From: Lysobacteraceae bacterium
GTDB lineage: Bacteria > Pseudomonadota > Gammaproteobacteria > Xanthomonadales > Xanthomonadaceae
DNA: 64,000 nt
Direction of reading: 5' to 3'
Assembly: GCA_028868545.1 (NCBI GenBank)
Contig: JAGWUF010000002.1
Span: forward strand, 1 to 64,000
Position numbers and translations under genes: made by a program
Notes under the pieces: generated by a model
Seen by the model: the letters and a program-made list of their open reading frames with translations, nothing else
Told to the model about the DNA's origin: nothing
Database searches by the model: none
Shown here: positions 24,057-33,329 of the stretch, piece by piece
Layout: every line of letters begins with the position of its first letter
Position numbering within the stretch: the first letter of the stretch is position 1

Positions 24057-24464
24057 CTAAAACCCGTGACAGGCCGCTCGGACAGGTACATCCAGTTGGC
24101 TGAGCTGAGCAAAGGTTCTGGACATGCCGAGGCGTTGCAGAGCGGCTTCACGCTTGGCTTTGCTGGCATGGCATTGATTGCGGGCCGTAGTGTGGCGATT
24201 GGTGCGCGGGGCCAAATATCGCGGGTTATGTACGACGTATCTAGGCGTTCGTGTTGTCAGAAGTGGCCGCTGGGCACGCGCTGAAGCAGCGTCGCGTTGA
24301 TACGCCACCACTCGGTCCAACCGTTGCCCCGTCGCGCAGGCTTGCGATTGGTAGCTCACCGCTCGGTGTGCACCCAAGCATCGGTACAACTCATTGGCTG
24401 CCGCGGGTTTTGCAAGTACGAGGCAAAGCAGGAACAGCAACAACCACAGCGGCATCTTGGGCAT
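24057..24464 (-). CDS. DUF4124-like secreted protein
   Basis: A 135-residue protein with a signal peptide (MPLWLLLFLLCLVLAKPAAA). The mature start NELYRCLGAHRAVSYQSQAC fits the DUF4124 pattern (x-x-Y-x-C-x-x-x-x-G-x-x-x-Y-Q-x-x-x-C), a small periplasmic domain common in Xanthomonadaceae. The rest is Arg-rich with two further cysteines. I chose the ATG at 24464; a TTG at 24479 is also possible. It is the first gene past dif. Function unknown. Confidence 0.72.
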   Translation of the reverse strand: MPKMPLWLLLFLLCLVLAKPAAANELYRCLGAHRAVSYQSQACATGQRLDRVVAYQRDAASARAQRPLLTTRTPRYVVHNPRYLAPRTNRHTTARNQCHASKAKREAALQRLGMSRTFAQLSQLDVPVRAACHGF

Positions 24465-24559
24465 GGCGGGCACATCCAATGGACTGCCTGTCAGCCTGCG
24501 ATTTCAGATCGAGCATGGCAGTCGGTGCTTGCCCTGTGCTCACGTAGGAAAACAACGGG

Positions 24560-25006
24560 TTAGTGCGATGACGCCAAATCATCGAGGATTGGGCAGCTGG
24601 GCCGATGGTCGCCATGGCACTGTTTGGCCAACCGCTCCAGGGTGCGCTGCATGGCTTGCAGCTCGCTGATTTTTTCGGCCAATTCGGCAGCGTGGCTGCG
24701 CGCCAGTTGTTTGACTTCGGCACTGGCGCGCTGCGGGTTGTCCCACAGTGCCAGCAGACTTTCGATTTGCTTGATCGAAAACCCCAGTGAACGGCCACGT
24801 TTGATGAAGCGCAGACGGTGCACGTCGGCATCGTTGTAAAGACGATAGTTGGCGAAGGTGCGGCCGCTGGGTCGGGTCAGGCCGATGCTCTCATAATGGC
24901 GGATCATCTTGGCCGACACACCGGTCAACGCTGCGGCTTGGCCAATATTGTGCAAGCCCTGCTGCAAGGCATCGGCAAGCTCTGGTCGGGTGGGTTTATT
25001 GGTCAT
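24560..25006 (-). CDS. cueR: Copper-responsive MerR-family regulator CueR
   Basis: A 148-residue MerR-type activator that senses Cu(I). The winged-helix N-terminus reads NIGQAAALTGVSAKMIRHYE and RTFANYRLYNDADVHRLRFI. A dimerisation helix follows. The C-terminal loop CHGDHRPSCPILDDLA has the two cysteines spaced as in CueR (C-x7-C), which set selectivity for monovalent copper or silver. An N-terminal extension of about 15 residues precedes the usual start. It follows copA after 24 bp on the same strand and is probably co-transcribed, giving autoregulation through the CueR-type promoter at 27253-27283. Confidence 0.93.
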   Translation of the reverse strand: MTNKPTRPELADALQQGLHNIGQAAALTGVSAKMIRHYESIGLTRPSGRTFANYRLYNDADVHRLRFIKRGRSLGFSIKQIESLLALWDNPQRASAEVKQLARSHAAELAEKISELQAMQRTLERLAKQCHGDHRPSCPILDDLASSH

Positions 25007-25030
25007 CGGTGCGTCTCCTTCGGGTGCACA

Positions 25031-27220
25031 TCAATCCTGCGCTTGCGGTGCCCAGCGCCGCAGCAGCAAGGCGTTGCTGACGACGCTGACACTGGATAAC
25101 GCCATCGCCGCGCCAGCCAGCATCGGGTCGAGCATGCCCAGTGCCGCCAATGGGATGCCGATGAGGTTGTAGATGGAGGCCCAAAATAGATTCTGGTGGA
25201 TTTTCCGCACCGTGCGCCGTGAAATATCGATGGCAGCGGCAACCAGCCGCGGGTCGGGACGCATCAGGGTGATGCCAGCGGCGTGCATCGCCACGTCGGT
25301 GCCGTTGCCCATCGCAAAGCCAACGGTGGCGGCGGCCAGCGCGGGCGCGTCGTTGAGGCCATCGCCGACCATGCCCACCGGGCCCTGCTCTGCCAGTTCA
25401 CGGATCACGCGCAGCTTGTCGTCCGGCAGCAGTTCAGCGCGGACGTCGTCTTGCGCAAGCCCGATTTCTGCGGCGACGGCGCGAGCGGCGGCACGGTTGT
25501 CACCCGATAGCATCAGCGAGCGGATGCCCATCGCCCGCAACGTGGCCACCGCTTGCGCGGATTGCGGACGTGGCGTATCGCCAAATGCCAACAGCCCCTG
25601 CAAGTGCCAGCCCTGCTCGGTGTGTCCCGCCAGCCAAGACTGCGTCTGGCCTGCATTCGAGGCCTCGTTCGCCAGTATTTGCGCGGACGTCAGGTCAACG
25701 CCCAGCTCCCCCAGCCAGCGCGCATGGCCTAGCACCCAGCGTGCGTCTCCCCGCCCGCCCTGCACGCCGCGCCCGGCCACCGCGGTGATCGCGGTGATGT
25801 CGGCTGCGGCGATACCGCGCTCGTGTGCTGCGTCCAGTACCGCCTTTGCCAGTGGATGTTCGCTGCCCTGCTGCAATCCGGCAGCCAGCGCCAGCAGTGT
25901 TGTACCGTCGCCATCCAGTGCGTGCAATCGCACCAGCGTGGGTTTGCCGATGGTCAGCGTGCCGGTCTTGTCGAACGCCACGGTGCGCAGCTGGCGGGTG
26001 GTTTCCAACGCTTCCACATCCTTGATCAGGATGCCGGCGCGCGCCGCCACGCCGGTACCGGCCATCACTGCAGCGGGTGTGGCCAGCCCGAGTGCGCACG
26101 GGCAAGCAATCACCAGCACGGCGACGGCATTCAGCAGTGCTTGCGGCCAGTTCCCTGCAGCCAGCCCCCACGCTAATAACGTCACCCCGGCGATGGCGAT
26201 CACCACTGGCACAAACACCGCGCTGACCTTGTCCACGATGCGCTGGATTGGTGCTTTTTGGGCTTGCGCGTCTTCCACCAAGCGCACGATGCGCGCCAGC
26301 GCGGATTCCGCACCAATCGCAACGGTGCGGATGCGCAGGCGGCCTTCGCCGTTCACCGCGCCACCCGTCACACGATCACCGGGGGCTTTGGGTACCGGCA
26401 GGGATTCGCCGCTGAGCAGCGATTCGTCGCTGTGGCTGCGTCCGTCCAGGATTTGTCCATCCACGGGAATACGTTCGCCGGGCAGCACGATGACTTCGTC
26501 ATCCACGCTAACCTCGGCGATCGGCACGCTGGTTTCAATACCACTGCGCAAGACGCGTGCGGTCAGCGGGCGCAATGCTTGCAGGGCACGAATGGCATCG
26601 GTGGCTTGTCGCTTGGCGCGTGCTTCCAGCCACTTGCCCAACAAGATCAGGGTGATGACCACCGACGAAGATTCGAAATACAGCGGTGCAGCGTGCTGCG
26701 CTTGGCTGGGTGCCAGCCAGTTGAACAGGCTCAAGCCATACGCGGCGCTGGTGCCCAGTGCCACCAGTTGGTCCATATTGCCGCTGCGTGCACGCAATGC
26801 GGCAACACCGGCGCGATAAAACCGTGCGCCAAGCCAAAACTGCACGGGCGTGGCCAGCAGCCACTGCGCCCAACCGGGAAGCGCCCAATGCACGCCGACG
26901 GGCATCAAGAGCATCGGTGCAAGCAACGGCAGCGAAAGCAGTGCTGCCAGCAGCAGGTGGCGGGTTTCCCGGGGCATGCCTGTCGGCGGCGCGGCGACGG
27001 GTGTCGCGTCTTCCTCGCTGGCGTGGTAGCCGGCGCGCTCCACCGCGGCAATCAATGCCTGCACGGTTGCACTACCCTGCACTGCGGCAGTTTCCGTGGC
27101 CAGATTCACCGTGGCTTCCTGTACGCCATCAACCTTGCGTAGCGCCTTTTCCACCCGGCCCACACACGACGCGCAGGTCATGCCACTGATATTTAGATGG
27201 ATGGCTGATTCGGCAGGCAT
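25031..27220 (-). CDS. copA: Copper-exporting P1B-type ATPase CopA
   Basis: Inner-membrane pump that expels Cu(I) from the cytoplasm, 729 residues. It has one N-terminal HMA domain with GMTCASC at about residues 13-19. Transmembrane helices follow, with the CPC ion site in [18 protein letters not shown] is the phosphorylated aspartate loop, HPLAKAV the nucleotide-domain HP motif, and [13 protein letters not shown] the hinge. The ATG at 27220 is chosen; the frame extends upstream into the promoter box. The CueR promoter lies 33 bp upstream and cueR follows downstream. Confidence 0.96.
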   Translation of the reverse strand: MPAESAIHLNISGMTCASCVGRVEKALRKVDGVQEATVNLATETAAVQGSATVQALIAAVERAGYHASEEDATPVAAPPTGMPRETRHLLLAALLSLPLLAPMLLMPVGVHWALPGWAQWLLATPVQFWLGARFYRAGVAALRARSGNMDQLVALGTSAAYGLSLFNWLAPSQAQHAAPLYFESSSVVITLILLGKWLEARAKRQATDAIRALQALRPLTARVLRSGIETSVPIAEVSVDDEVIVLPGERIPVDGQILDGRSHSDESLLSGESLPVPKAPGDRVTGGAVNGEGRLRIRTVAIGAESALARIVRLVEDAQAQKAPIQRIVDKVSAVFVPVVIAIAGVTLLAWGLAAGNWPQALLNAVAVLVIACPCALGLATPAAVMAGTGVAARAGILIKDVEALETTRQLRTVAFDKTGTLTIGKPTLVRLHALDGDGTTLLALAAGLQQGSEHPLAKAVLDAAHERGIAAADITAITAVAGRGVQGGRGDARWVLGHARWLGELGVDLTSAQILANEASNAGQTQSWLAGHTEQGWHLQGLLAFGDTPRPQSAQAVATLRAMGIRSLMLSGDNRAAARAVAAEIGLAQDDVRAELLPDDKLRVIRELAEQGPVGMVGDGLNDAPALAAATVGFAMGNGTDVAMHAAGITLMRPDPRLVAAAIDISRRTVRKIHQNLFWASIYNLIGIPLAALGMLDPMLAGAAMALSSVSVVSNALLLRRWAPQAQD

Positions 27221-27252
27221 CGGGGGCTCCGGCAAGACTGAATTCCTGGGCC

Positions 27253-27283
27253 ATTCTGATCCTTCCCAAGATAGGAAGGTCAA
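27253..27283 (-). promoter_or_regulatory. CueR-type promoter of copA-cueR
   Basis: On the minus strand: TTGACC, a 19-bp spacer containing the dyad ACCTTCC-N7-GGAAGG (27261-27280), then CAGAAT. The 19-bp spacer and the ACCTTCC/GGAAGG half-sites are hallmarks of MerR-family copper promoters such as E. coli copA. Confidence 0.85.
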
Positions 27284-27297
27284 CCATCATCCCACGC

Positions 27298-27328
27298 TTG
27301 ACCTTCCCGGCATGGCAAGGTGAACACT
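27298..27328 (+). promoter_or_regulatory. CueR-type promoter of copZ and the multicopper oxidase genes
   Basis: TTGACC (27298-27303), a 19-bp spacer with the dyad ACCTTCC-CGGCATG-GCAAGGT, then AACACT (27323-27328). It is the mirror partner of the copA promoter, with only 14 bp between the two -35 boxes, so one CueR regulator probably controls both arms. Confidence 0.8.
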
Positions 27329-27361
27329 GCGCACCATCTTCACATTCCAAGGAGTCTTGCC

Positions 27362-27568
27362 ATGTTGCTGCACGTTGAAAACATGAGTTGCCAGCATTGC
27401 GTAGCTGCCGTCACCCGTGCGTTGCAGGCGCTGGATGCCGCAGCTGTTGTGCACGTGGATCTGGCGAAGCAGCATGTCCTCGCCAGCGGGAATTTCAGCG
27501 CAGAAGCTGCCATCACGGCACTGAACGCGGAGGACTATCCCGCCAGCCTGATTGATGGCACCGCCTGA
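27362..27568 (+). CDS. copZ: Copper chaperone CopZ (HMA domain)
   Basis: A 68-residue single heavy-metal-associated domain. MSCQHC near the N-terminus is the CxxC copper site; the rest follows the beta-alpha-beta-beta-alpha-beta pattern (AAVTRALQALD, VHVDLAKQHVL, AITALNAEDYPA). It carries Cu(I) to CopA or buffers it. AAGGAG lies 12 bp before the ATG. It heads the plus-strand arm of the copper locus, two bases before the oxidase gene. Confidence 0.92.
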   Translation: MLLHVENMSCQHCVAAVTRALQALDAAAVVHVDLAKQHVLASGNFSAEAAITALNAEDYPASLIDGTA

Positions 27569-27570
27569 CT

Positions 27571-29304
27571 ATGCCCGCCCAGCATGACCCCACGCGCCGC
27601 CGCCTGCTGCACGGCATGGCGCTGGGTGGCGCGGCAGTCGCGCTGCAACCGTTGTGGGCGCTGGCATCACCGGGCCAACCGACGGTGCTGACCGGCACCG
27701 ATGTTGACCTGTGCATCGCGCGCACGCCGGTGAACATCACCGGCAAAACGGTCGACGCGTTCACCGTGAATGGCAGCCTGCCCGGCCCGATCCTGCGTTG
27801 GCGTGAAGGCGAGACGGTGCGCATTCGCGTGCGCAATGCACTGGCGGAAACCAGCTCGATCCATTGGCACGGCCTGCTGCTACCGGCCAATATGGACGGC
27901 GTGCCGGGCATGAGTTTTGACGGTATCGCCCCCGGCGGCGATTATCTGTATCAATTCAAGCTCAAGCAAAGCGGCACCTACTGGTACCACAGCCATTCCA
28001 GCCTGCAAGAACAAGCGGGGCTGCTGGGGCCCATCATCATCGACCCGATTGCGCCGGATCCATGGGCCTGCGCTCATGATTACATGGTGCTGCTCTCGGA
28101 TTGGACCGATCTGGACCCGGCACGATTGTTCGCGCGGATGAAAAAACGCAGCGACTACGACAACACCTACAAGCGCACACTGGGCGACTTTGTGCGTGAT
28201 GCCCGCGCACGAGGCCTACGCGCCACGTTGGCCGACCGCAAAGCCTGGGGCGCGATGCGGATGAGCCCCAGCGACCTCGCCGACGTCAATGGCCATACCT
28301 ACACCTACCTCGCCAATGGCCACACTGCCGCGCAGAACTGGACGGGAATATTTGCCCCCGGTGAACGTGTGCGCCTGCGCTTCATCAACGGCGCGGCGAT
28401 GACCTTCTTTGATGTCCGCATTCCCGGTTTGAAGCTGACCGTGGTGGCTGCCGATGGGCAGCCGATCCAGCCGGTAGAAATCGACGAATTTCGCATCGCG
28501 CCAGCGGAAACCTATGACGTGATCGTGCAGCCCATGGATGCCGTGGCGTACACCGTGTTCGCGCAAGCGATGGATCGCAGCGGCTATACCCGCATCACCT
28601 TGGCCCCGCACATCGGGATGCAAGCGGCAATTCCGATGCCGGATAAACGCCCGTTGCTGACGATGGACGATATGGGTCACGACGGGCACGCGATGGACAA
28701 GGCGGGCGAAATGACCTGCGGCGCCGCAATGGGAATGCCCGCGATGGAAGGCATGGCGGGCATGACACATGGCAGTGCAATGCAAACCCACCCGGCCAGC
28801 GAAACCCGCAACCCGGATGTGGATATGCAAACGATGGCACCCGTGCCGAAGTTGGATGACCCCGGCATTGGCCTGCGCAACAACGGCCGCAGCGTGCTGC
28901 GCTATGCCGATCTGCGCAGCCTGCATGCGCCTGCCGATGACCGCGAACCGTCTCGCACAATCGAGCTGCACCTGACCGGCAATATGGAACGCTTCACGTG
29001 GGGGTTTGATGGCATCCGCTTCGGTGATGCCGCGCCCATCCGGCTCAAATACGGCGAGCGCGTGCGCCTTGTGTTGATCAACGACACCATGATGGAACAT
29101 CCGATCCACCTGCATGGTCTGTGGAGCGATTTGGAAGATGCGCATGGGCAATTTCTGGTGCGCAAACACACGGTGAGCATCCCGCCGGGCAGCAAACGCA
29201 GCATTCGTGTGACTGCCGATGCGCTGGGCCGTTGGGCATTCCACTGCCACATGCTGCTGCATATGGAAGGTGGCATGATGCGTGAAATGCGGGTGGAGGA
29301 ATGA
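27571..29304 (+). CDS. pcoA: Multicopper oxidase, CopA/PcoA type
   Basis: Periplasmic copper oxidase that detoxifies Cu(I), 577 residues; called copA in Xanthomonas. The N-terminus TRRRLLHGMALGGAAVALQ is a Tat signal, so the enzyme is exported folded. Copper sites are complete: SIHWHGLL, YWYHSH, HPIHLHGLW and FHCHMLLHMEGGM. A Met/His/Gly-rich stretch around residues 370-410 (DMGHDGHAMD, GMPAMEGMAGMTHG) is the Cu-binding insert typical of the CopA/PcoA group. It lies between copZ and the CopB-type gene; its stop overlaps the next start. Confidence 0.95.
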   Translation: MPAQHDPTRRRLLHGMALGGAAVALQPLWALASPGQPTVLTGTDVDLCIARTPVNITGKTVDAFTVNGSLPGPILRWREGETVRIRVRNALAETSSIHWHGLLLPANMDGVPGMSFDGIAPGGDYLYQFKLKQSGTYWYHSHSSLQEQAGLLGPIIIDPIAPDPWACAHDYMVLLSDWTDLDPARLFARMKKRSDYDNTYKRTLGDFVRDARARGLRATLADRKAWGAMRMSPSDLADVNGHTYTYLANGHTAAQNWTGIFAPGERVRLRFINGAAMTFFDVRIPGLKLTVVAADGQPIQPVEIDEFRIAPAETYDVIVQPMDAVAYTVFAQAMDRSGYTRITLAPHIGMQAAIPMPDKRPLLTMDDMGHDGHAMDKAGEMTCGAAMGMPAMEGMAGMTHGSAMQTHPASETRNPDVDMQTMAPVPKLDDPGIGLRNNGRSVLRYADLRSLHAPADDREPSRTIELHLTGNMERFTWGFDGIRFGDAAPIRLKYGERVRLVLINDTMMEHPIHLHGLWSDLEDAHGQFLVRKHTVSIPPGSKRSIRVTADALGRWAFHCHMLLHMEGGMMREMRVEE

Positions 29305-30179
29305 GTATGCGCAACGTCATCGCGCTGCCTCTGCTGCTGTGCATCGGCACGGCCTTCGCGCAGGAGCACACGCATCACACCATGCCGGCGCAGGCGCAAG
29401 CACAAGACGCGCACGCCGCGCTTCGCCAACCCGCGGAGACAGAGACCCAATCCAGCGCGCAGCCGGCATCACTTTCCGCATCTGGCTATCGCCCCCCTGC
29501 CCTTACCGATGCCGATCGCGCTGCCGCGTTCCCGCTGCTGCACAGCCATCACGACCACGCCGATCCGTTGCTGTGGATGCTGCAGGCCAACCGTTTCGAA
29601 TGGACACAAGCCGATGCCTTGGCTTGGTCAGGCAACGCGTGGATTGGGCATGACCGTGGCCGGCTTTGGCTGCGCAGCGAAGGCGAGCGCACCCACGGCA
29701 AAACCAGCGCCCGTCTGGAAGCGTTGTGGGGCAAGCCCGTGAATGCGTGGTGGGATGTAGTGGCCGGCGTGCGCCATGACAGCGGTCACGGGCCCGCCCG
29801 CGATTGGTTGGCCGTGGGTGTGCAGGGACTTGCGCCCTACAAATTCGAGGTGCAGGCCACCGCTTATCTGGGTAGTGGCGGTCGCAGTCTGCTGCACGCG
29901 GAAGCCGAGTACGAAATGCTGCTGACCAACAAACTGATGTTGCAACCCCGCATCGAAGCCAGTTTCCATGGCCGGGATGATCGCACGCGGGGAATCGGCG
30001 CAGGGCTGTCGGAAACCTCGGCCGGGCTGCGTCTGCGCTATGAAATCCGGCGCGAGTTTGCACCGTACATTGGCTATGCATGGGCGCAAAAACATGGGCG
30101 CACCGCATCTCTAGCCGAAGCGGCCGGCGGCACTGCGAACGAAAGCGGCTGGGTGGCGGGCTTGCGGTTCTGGTTTTGA
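29301..30179 (+). CDS. pcoB: Copper resistance outer-membrane protein CopB/PcoB
   Basis: A 292-residue protein that works with the oxidase. The signal peptide is NVIALPLLLCIGTAFAQ. A His/Met/Gln/Ala-rich linker follows (EHTHHTMPAQAQAQ) and then a beta-barrel domain of about 200 residues beginning LLWMLQANRFEW and ending in GLRFWF, the aromatic C-terminus expected of outer-membrane barrels. The Met/His repeat region is shorter than in many CopB proteins. The ATG overlaps the oxidase stop (ATGA); an ATG at 29307 is also possible. Confidence 0.92.
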   Translation: MSMRNVIALPLLLCIGTAFAQEHTHHTMPAQAQAQDAHAALRQPAETETQSSAQPASLSASGYRPPALTDADRAAAFPLLHSHHDHADPLLWMLQANRFEWTQADALAWSGNAWIGHDRGRLWLRSEGERTHGKTSARLEALWGKPVNAWWDVVAGVRHDSGHGPARDWLAVGVQGLAPYKFEVQATAYLGSGGRSLLHAEAEYEMLLTNKLMLQPRIEASFHGRDDRTRGIGAGLSETSAGLRLRYEIRREFAPYIGYAWAQKHGRTASLAEAAGGTANESGWVAGLRFWF

Positions 30180-30327
30180 ACCCGCATCGTCCCGCAATTC
30201 ACCAGCCACATGACAAAAGGCATATGCAGGTTTGCGTTTTTACCGGTGAGAATCAGGCGGGGACTGCCGGACGCGTCACCCCAGATCGACCTCCTGCCCT
30301 GCGGGGCTCAACTGGTGGAGAACTGCC

Positions 30328-31962
30328 TTGCATCGTCGTGAATTTCTTGCCCTATCTGGGCTTACCGCTGGCGGCTTATTGTTGCCTTCATTCTTTGGCA
30401 ACGCCATTGCTGCCGAGCAATTACTGGAAACCATCGATCCGGCATTGAAAAAGCGCTTGGCTGATGACGCACTGAGCGCCGCCAAGGCTGCAGGCGCCAG
30501 CTACTGCGATGTGCGTATTGGCCGCTATCTGCGACAAGCGGTGATGACCCGTGAGAACAAGGTGCAAGGTGTGATGAATGGCGAGTCCACCGGGGTGGGC
30601 ATTCGCGTCATCGTCAATGGCGCGTGGGGTTTTGCCGCTACCAATGAGCTGTCCCAAGCTGGTGTTGTGCGCGCCGCGCAACAGGCCGCCGCGATTGCCA
30701 AGGCCAATGCCAAGTTCCAAACCGTGCCGGTGCAACTGGCGAAAGCGCCCAGCTATGGTGAAGTGGCATGGAAAACCCCCATTCGCAAAAACGCGATGGC
30801 TGTACCGATCAAAGAAAAAGCAGATCTGTTGTTGGGCGTGAATGCGGCGGCGATGGCGGCAGGTGCCAGCTTCGTCAACTCCACCCTGTTTGCAATCAAC
30901 GAACAAAAATATTTTGCCAGCACCGATGGCTCTTACATCGACCAGGATGTGCACCGCATCTGGGCACCGATGGGGGTTACCGTCATCGACAAAGCCAGCG
31001 GCAAGTTCCGCTCACGTGCCGGCCTGTCCTCGCCACGCGGCATGGGCTATGAATACCTGGAACCGGATCCGGCCGAGCGGTTTGAGTTGCCAGGTGGTGC
31101 GGTGGTCTATCGCAATGCCTATGACATGAAGGCCGATGCCATTGCGGCGGCAAAACAGGTCAAAGAAAAACTGATGGCCAAATCGGTCAAGCCCGGCAAA
31201 TATGATTTGGTGCTGGATCCTTCGCACACTTGGCTGACCATCCATGAGTCCGTGGGCCACCCCTTGGAACTGGACCGTGTGCTGGGCTACGAGGCCAATT
31301 ATGCCGGTACCAGTTTTGCCACCATGGACAAGCGCGAGGCGCATTTCCAATACGGCAGCGACAAGGTCAACATCGTTGCCGACAAGACCCAGCCTGGCTC
31401 GTTGGGTGCAGTGGGTTGGGACGATGAGGGCGTGAAGTGCAAGCAATGGGATCTGATCAAAGCCGGCAAGTTGGTGGATTACCAAACCATTCGCGATCAA
31501 GCGCACATCCTGGGCAAAACCGAATCCGATGGCTGTTGCTATGCCGACTCCTGGAGCAGCGTGCAGTTCCAGCGCATGGCCAACGTGTCGCTGGCGGCAG
31601 GCAAGGAAAAACTCGCGCCGGCCGAAATGATCAAGGGTGTGGAAAACGGCATCTACATCATCGGCGACGGTTCGTTCTCGATCGACCAGCAGCGCTACAA
31701 CGCGCAGTTCGGCGGGCAGCTGTTCTACGAAATCAAGAACGGCAGGATCACCGGCCAGATCGAAGATGTGGCCTATCAGATCCGCACCCCGGAATTCTGG
31801 AATGCCTGCGCCGCCGTCTGCGATGAACGCGACTACCGCCTCGGCGGCTCGTTCTTCGACGGCAAGGGCCAGCCCGGGCAGGTGTCGGCGGTGTCGCACG
31901 GTTCGGCCACCGCGCGCTTCAACGGCATCAATGTCATCAACACCGCGCGCAGCCTCGGCTGA
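30328..31962 (+). CDS. Tat-exported TldD-like metalloprotease
   Basis: A 544-residue member of the TldD/PmbA family. Start is TTG at 30328, with GGTGGAGAA upstream. HRREFLALSGLTAGGLLLPS is a Tat-type signal (RREFL), unlike cytoplasmic E. coli TldD. The zinc protease motif HESVGH (His306, Glu307, His311; family HExxxH) is present. TldD/TldE pairs cleave unfolded peptides in a narrow hole, for example in microcin B17 maturation. The TldE-like partner follows after 23 bp. Third-position GC rises within this gene: 27 of 40 codons at 31201-31320 but 35 of 40 at 31621-31740. Confidence 0.9.
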   Translation: MHRREFLALSGLTAGGLLLPSFFGNAIAAEQLLETIDPALKKRLADDALSAAKAAGASYCDVRIGRYLRQAVMTRENKVQGVMNGESTGVGIRVIVNGAWGFAATNELSQAGVVRAAQQAAAIAKANAKFQTVPVQLAKAPSYGEVAWKTPIRKNAMAVPIKEKADLLLGVNAAAMAAGASFVNSTLFAINEQKYFASTDGSYIDQDVHRIWAPMGVTVIDKASGKFRSRAGLSSPRGMGYEYLEPDPAERFELPGGAVVYRNAYDMKADAIAAAKQVKEKLMAKSVKPGKYDLVLDPSHTWLTIHESVGHPLELDRVLGYEANYAGTSFATMDKREAHFQYGSDKVNIVADKTQPGSLGAVGWDDEGVKCKQWDLIKAGKLVDYQTIRDQAHILGKTESDGCCYADSWSSVQFQRMANVSLAAGKEKLAPAEMIKGVENGIYIIGDGSFSIDQQRYNAQFGGQLFYEIKNGRITGQIEDVAYQIRTPEFWNACAAVCDERDYRLGGSFFDGKGQPGQVSAVSHGSATARFNGINVINTARSLG

Positions 31963-31985
31963 GTGGCGCAAGGAGCACATCGCAC

Positions 31986-33320
31986 ATGAGTATCCTCACC
32001 CAAGCGCAGGCCAAGACCATCCTCGACAAGGTCATCGCCTTGTCCAAGGCCGACGAATGCACCGCCAGCCTGTCCGGCGCCATCAATGGCAATATCCGTT
32101 TCGCCCTCAACAACATTTCCACCAGTGGCGTGGTCAGCGACACCAGCCTGTCGGTGATGGTGGCGTTCGGCAAGCGCACCGGCATGGCCAGCATCAACGA
32201 GTTCGATGATGCCGCACTGGAGCGCGTGGTGCGCCGTGCCGAGGACCTGGCCCATCTGGCACCGGAAAACCCCGAATTCATGCCGGTCATCGACAAGCAG
32301 ACCTACAAGCCCAGCAACACCTTCAACGCCAACACCGCCGCCATCACGCCGGAATTCCGGGCACAGGTGGCGGCCGATTCGATCACCGCATGCAAGGCCG
32401 AAAAGCTCATCGCGGCAGGGTTCCTGGAAGATGGCCAGAGCTTCGTCGCCTTCGCCAACAGCAAGGGCAACTTCGGCTACCAGCAGGCCACCGATTTCAA
32501 CTACACCTGCACCGTGCGCACCGAGGATGGCCGCGGCTCGGGCTGGGTGGGGCATGCGCTGGAAGATGCCGCCGAGTTCAAGGCCGCGCAGGACATCGAG
32601 ATTGCCAAGCGCAAGGCCCTGGCCTCGCGTGAGGCCAAGGCGCTGGAGCCAGGCAAGTACACGGTGATCCTGGAACCGGCCGCGGCGGCCGGGTTGATCA
32701 GTTTCATGATGAATTTCTTCGACGCGCGCAGCGCCGATGAAGGCCGCAGCTTCCTGTCGAAAAAAGGCGGCGGCAACAAACTGGGCGAGTTGGTATTCGA
32801 CCCGCAGGTGAACATCATCGCCGACCCCTGGCACCCGGAAGCGCCGGTGATGCCGTGGGATGGCGAAGGCCTGCCGCGCGGCAAGTTGCCGATCATCAAG
32901 GATGGCAAGATCGCCAACCTGCGTTACTCCCGCTACTGGGCGCAGAAGCAGGGCAAGCAGGCCAGTGCCTCGCCCGGCAACCTGTTGATGAGCGGTGGCG
33001 GGAAATCCATTGCCGAGCTGGTCAAAGGCACCAGCAAGGGCATCCTGCTTACCCGCACCTGGTACATCCGCATGGTGGATCCGCAGACCGTGCTGCTGAC
33101 CGGCCTGACCCGCGACGGCACCTTCTACATCGAGAATGGCGAGATCAAGCACCCGGTGAAGAATTTCCGCTTCAACGAATCGCCGGTGATCATGCTCAAC
33201 AACATCGACGAACTGGGCAAGCCGGTGCGCGTGGCCGGCGACGAATCCAGCATGGTGATGATGATCCCGCCGATGCGGCTGCGCGATTTCACCTTCACCT
33301 CGCTGTCGGATGCGGTGTAA
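31986..33320 (+). CDS. TldE/PmbA-like partner protein
   Basis: A 444-residue paralogue of TldD without the HExxxH motif; the family's second subunit (TldE/PmbA) likewise lacks it and builds the heterodimer. LEPAAAAGLISFMMNFF and PGNLLMSGGGKSIAELV are the conserved C-terminal family blocks. There is no signal peptide, which is notable because its partner upstream appears to have a Tat signal; the pair could be exported together by the Tat system (hitch-hiker), or the upstream signal may be a mimic. The ATG has AAGGAG eight bases upstream. Confidence 0.88.
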   Translation: MSILTQAQAKTILDKVIALSKADECTASLSGAINGNIRFALNNISTSGVVSDTSLSVMVAFGKRTGMASINEFDDAALERVVRRAEDLAHLAPENPEFMPVIDKQTYKPSNTFNANTAAITPEFRAQVAADSITACKAEKLIAAGFLEDGQSFVAFANSKGNFGYQQATDFNYTCTVRTEDGRGSGWVGHALEDAAEFKAAQDIEIAKRKALASREAKALEPGKYTVILEPAAAAGLISFMMNFFDARSADEGRSFLSKKGGGNKLGELVFDPQVNIIADPWHPEAPVMPWDGEGLPRGKLPIIKDGKIANLRYSRYWAQKQGKQASASPGNLLMSGGGKSIAELVKGTSKGILLTRTWYIRMVDPQTVLLTGLTRDGTFYIENGEIKHPVKNFRFNESPVIMLNNIDELGKPVRVAGDESSMVMMIPPMRLRDFTFTSLSDAV

Positions 33321-33329
33321 GGCGCGGGC

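Noticed and set aside
22985-24060. A second copy of the tmRNA 3' end as a prophage right attachment site
   Set aside because: I looked for a repeat of the T-arm and acceptor sequence beyond the remnant and found none, so integration at ssrA is not proven.
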